Shown: positions 31,800-32,687 of the stretch, in pieces
Layout of the letters: every line of letters begins with the position of its first letter
Position numbering within the stretch: the first letter of the stretch is position 1
From: an uncultured Lachnospiraceae bacterium
GTDB taxonomy: Bacteria; Bacillota; Clostridia; Lachnospirales; Lachnospiraceae
Reading direction: 5' to 3'
Length of the DNA stretch: 32,687 nucleotides
Assembly (NCBI GenBank): GCA_902476645.1
Contig: CABSEG010000025.1
Location: 1 to 32,687 of the forward strand
Position numbers and translations under genes: made by a program
Notes under the pieces: model-generated
What the model was told of the DNA's origin: nothing
Seen by the model: the letters and a program-made list of their open reading frames with translations, nothing else
Databases searched by the model: none

Positions 31800-32687
31800 T
31801 TACTCGATGATGGAAGCTACACGGCCTGAACCAACGGTTCTACCACCCTCACGGATAGCGAAGGTAAGACCCTGTTCCATAGCGATCGGGTGGATCAGCT
31901 CAATGGTCATCTCTACGTTATCGCCAGGCATGCACATCTCGGTTCCTTCCGGCAGATTGATCACACCGGTAACGTCCGTTGTACGGAAATAGAACTGAGG
32001 TCTGTAGTTGTTGAAGAACGGAGTATGACGTCCACCTTCATCTTTGGTCAGAACGTAAACCTGAGCGGTAAACTTAGTATGGCAGGTAACGGTACCCGGT
32101 TTAGCCAGAACCTGTCCTCTTTCGATTTCTGTTCTCTGAATACCACGAAGCAGAGCGCCGATATTATCACCAGCCTGAGCCTCATCCAGAAGCTTACGGA
32201 ACATTTCGATACCGGTTACAACAGTCTTTCTGGTTTCTTCCTTAATACCAACAATTTCTACTTCCTCAGATACATGCAGAACACCACGCTCTACTCTACC
32301 TGTAGCAACAGTACCACGTCCGGTAATAGAGAATACGTCCTCTACCGGCATCAGGAACGGCTGATCTGTTGCACGCTGGGGATCGGGAACCCACTCGTCT
32401 ACTGCATCCATCAGTTCCAGAATCTTGTCTCCCCACTCGCTGTTGGGATCTTCCAGAGCCTTCAGAGCGGAACCCTGAATGATCGGTGTATCATCGCCCG
32501 GGAACTCATACTCAGTCAGCAGTTCACGGATTTCCATGTCTACTAATTCAAGCAGTTCCTCGTCATCTACCATATCGCACTTGTTCATGAATACTACGAT
32601 GTAAGGTACGCCTACCTGACGGGAAAGAAGGATATGCTCTTTGGTCTGAGCCATAACACCGTCTGTAGCAGCTACAACAAGGATAGC
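31800..32687 (-). CDS. tuf: Elongation factor Tu (partial, C-terminal 295 residues)
   Basis: The gene enters from the right edge; about the first 100 residues, including the P-loop and switch I, lie outside. What is visible starts AILVVAATDGVMAQTKEHIL and includes the guanine-recognition motif NKCD and the G5 GSAL. Domains II (GRGTVATGRVERG) and III (through MPGDNVEMTIELIHPIAMEQ to the GGRTVGSGRVASIIE end) follow. EF-Tu delivers aminoacyl-tRNA to the ribosome. It is a housekeeping gene, normally at the end of a str operon, and it ends with a strong terminator, so the carbohydrate genes form a separate unit downstream. Confidence 0.98.
   Translation of the reverse strand, partial: AILVVAATDGVMAQTKEHILLSRQVGVPYIVVFMNKCDMVDDEELLELVDMEIRELLTEYEFPGDDTPIIQGSALKALEDPNSEWGDKILELMDAVDEWVPDPQRATDQPFLMPVEDVFSITGRGTVATGRVERGVLHVSEEVEIVGIKEETRKTVVTGIEMFRKLLDEAQAGDNIGALLRGIQRTEIERGQVLAKPGTVTCHTKFTAQVYVLTKDEGGRHTPFFNNYRPQFYFRTTDVTGVINLPEGTEMCMPGDNVEMTIELIHPIAMEQGLTFAIREGGRTVGSGRVASIIE

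Overview
The window looks like a chromosomal segment of an anaerobic gut or rumen Firmicute, most likely a member of Clostridia/Lachnospiraceae. The grounds are AGGAGG-type ribosome binding sites throughout, YesN-type (receiver plus AraC) response regulators, a clostridial-style ABC transporter next to a two-component system, an EF-Tu of clostridial type, and giant secreted glycosidases carrying FIVAR and dockerin modules. Every gene I can support is on the minus strand, so transcription runs from high to low coordinates.

From right to left: the window opens inside tuf (31800-32687), followed by a four-cluster ferredoxin-like protein (31240-31626). Next come two very large secreted enzymes: a 2656-residue GH43-PA14-GH2 protein ending in FIVAR repeats and a dockerin (23045-31015), and a 1723-residue double GH43 protein with CBM4_9-like and CBM6-like modules, a cohesin-like module, FIVAR repeats and a dockerin (17355-22526). 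The gap between them holds an 84-codon fragment of what looks like a membrane-protein gene. A YesN-type regulator (15555-17120) follows, then an MacB/FtsX-type ABC transporter (12117-15448) and an OmpR-type regulator/histidine kinase pair (10298-11955). Next is a 2413-residue GH2 beta-galactosidase-like protein with a cohesin-like module, NPCBM, six Big_2 Ig domains and a basic tail (2881-10122). The left end has a second YesN-type regulator (1591-2793), a YtfQ-like sugar-binding lipoprotein (281-1423) and the start of its transporter ATPase (1-124).

Read together this is a Gram-positive polysaccharide utilisation locus. Three exported enzymes carry four catalytic GH43/GH2 chemistries suited to arabinose- and galactose-decorated plant glycans (arabinoxylan, arabinan or arabinogalactan). 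The YtfQ-like ABC importer would take up a released sugar, plausibly a furanose. The two YesN-type regulators are the obvious candidates to control it; a 21-bp-spaced direct repeat lies upstream of the importer promoter.

The most interesting feature is architectural. Two enzymes end in FIVAR-dockerin modules and two carry cohesin-like modules, one protein having both, with no classical scaffoldin in view. That suggests a small self-assembling, non-cellulosomal enzyme complex, possibly tethered through the stalked, strongly basic end of the GH2 protein. Domain calls come from reading the translated sequence; no database search was run.
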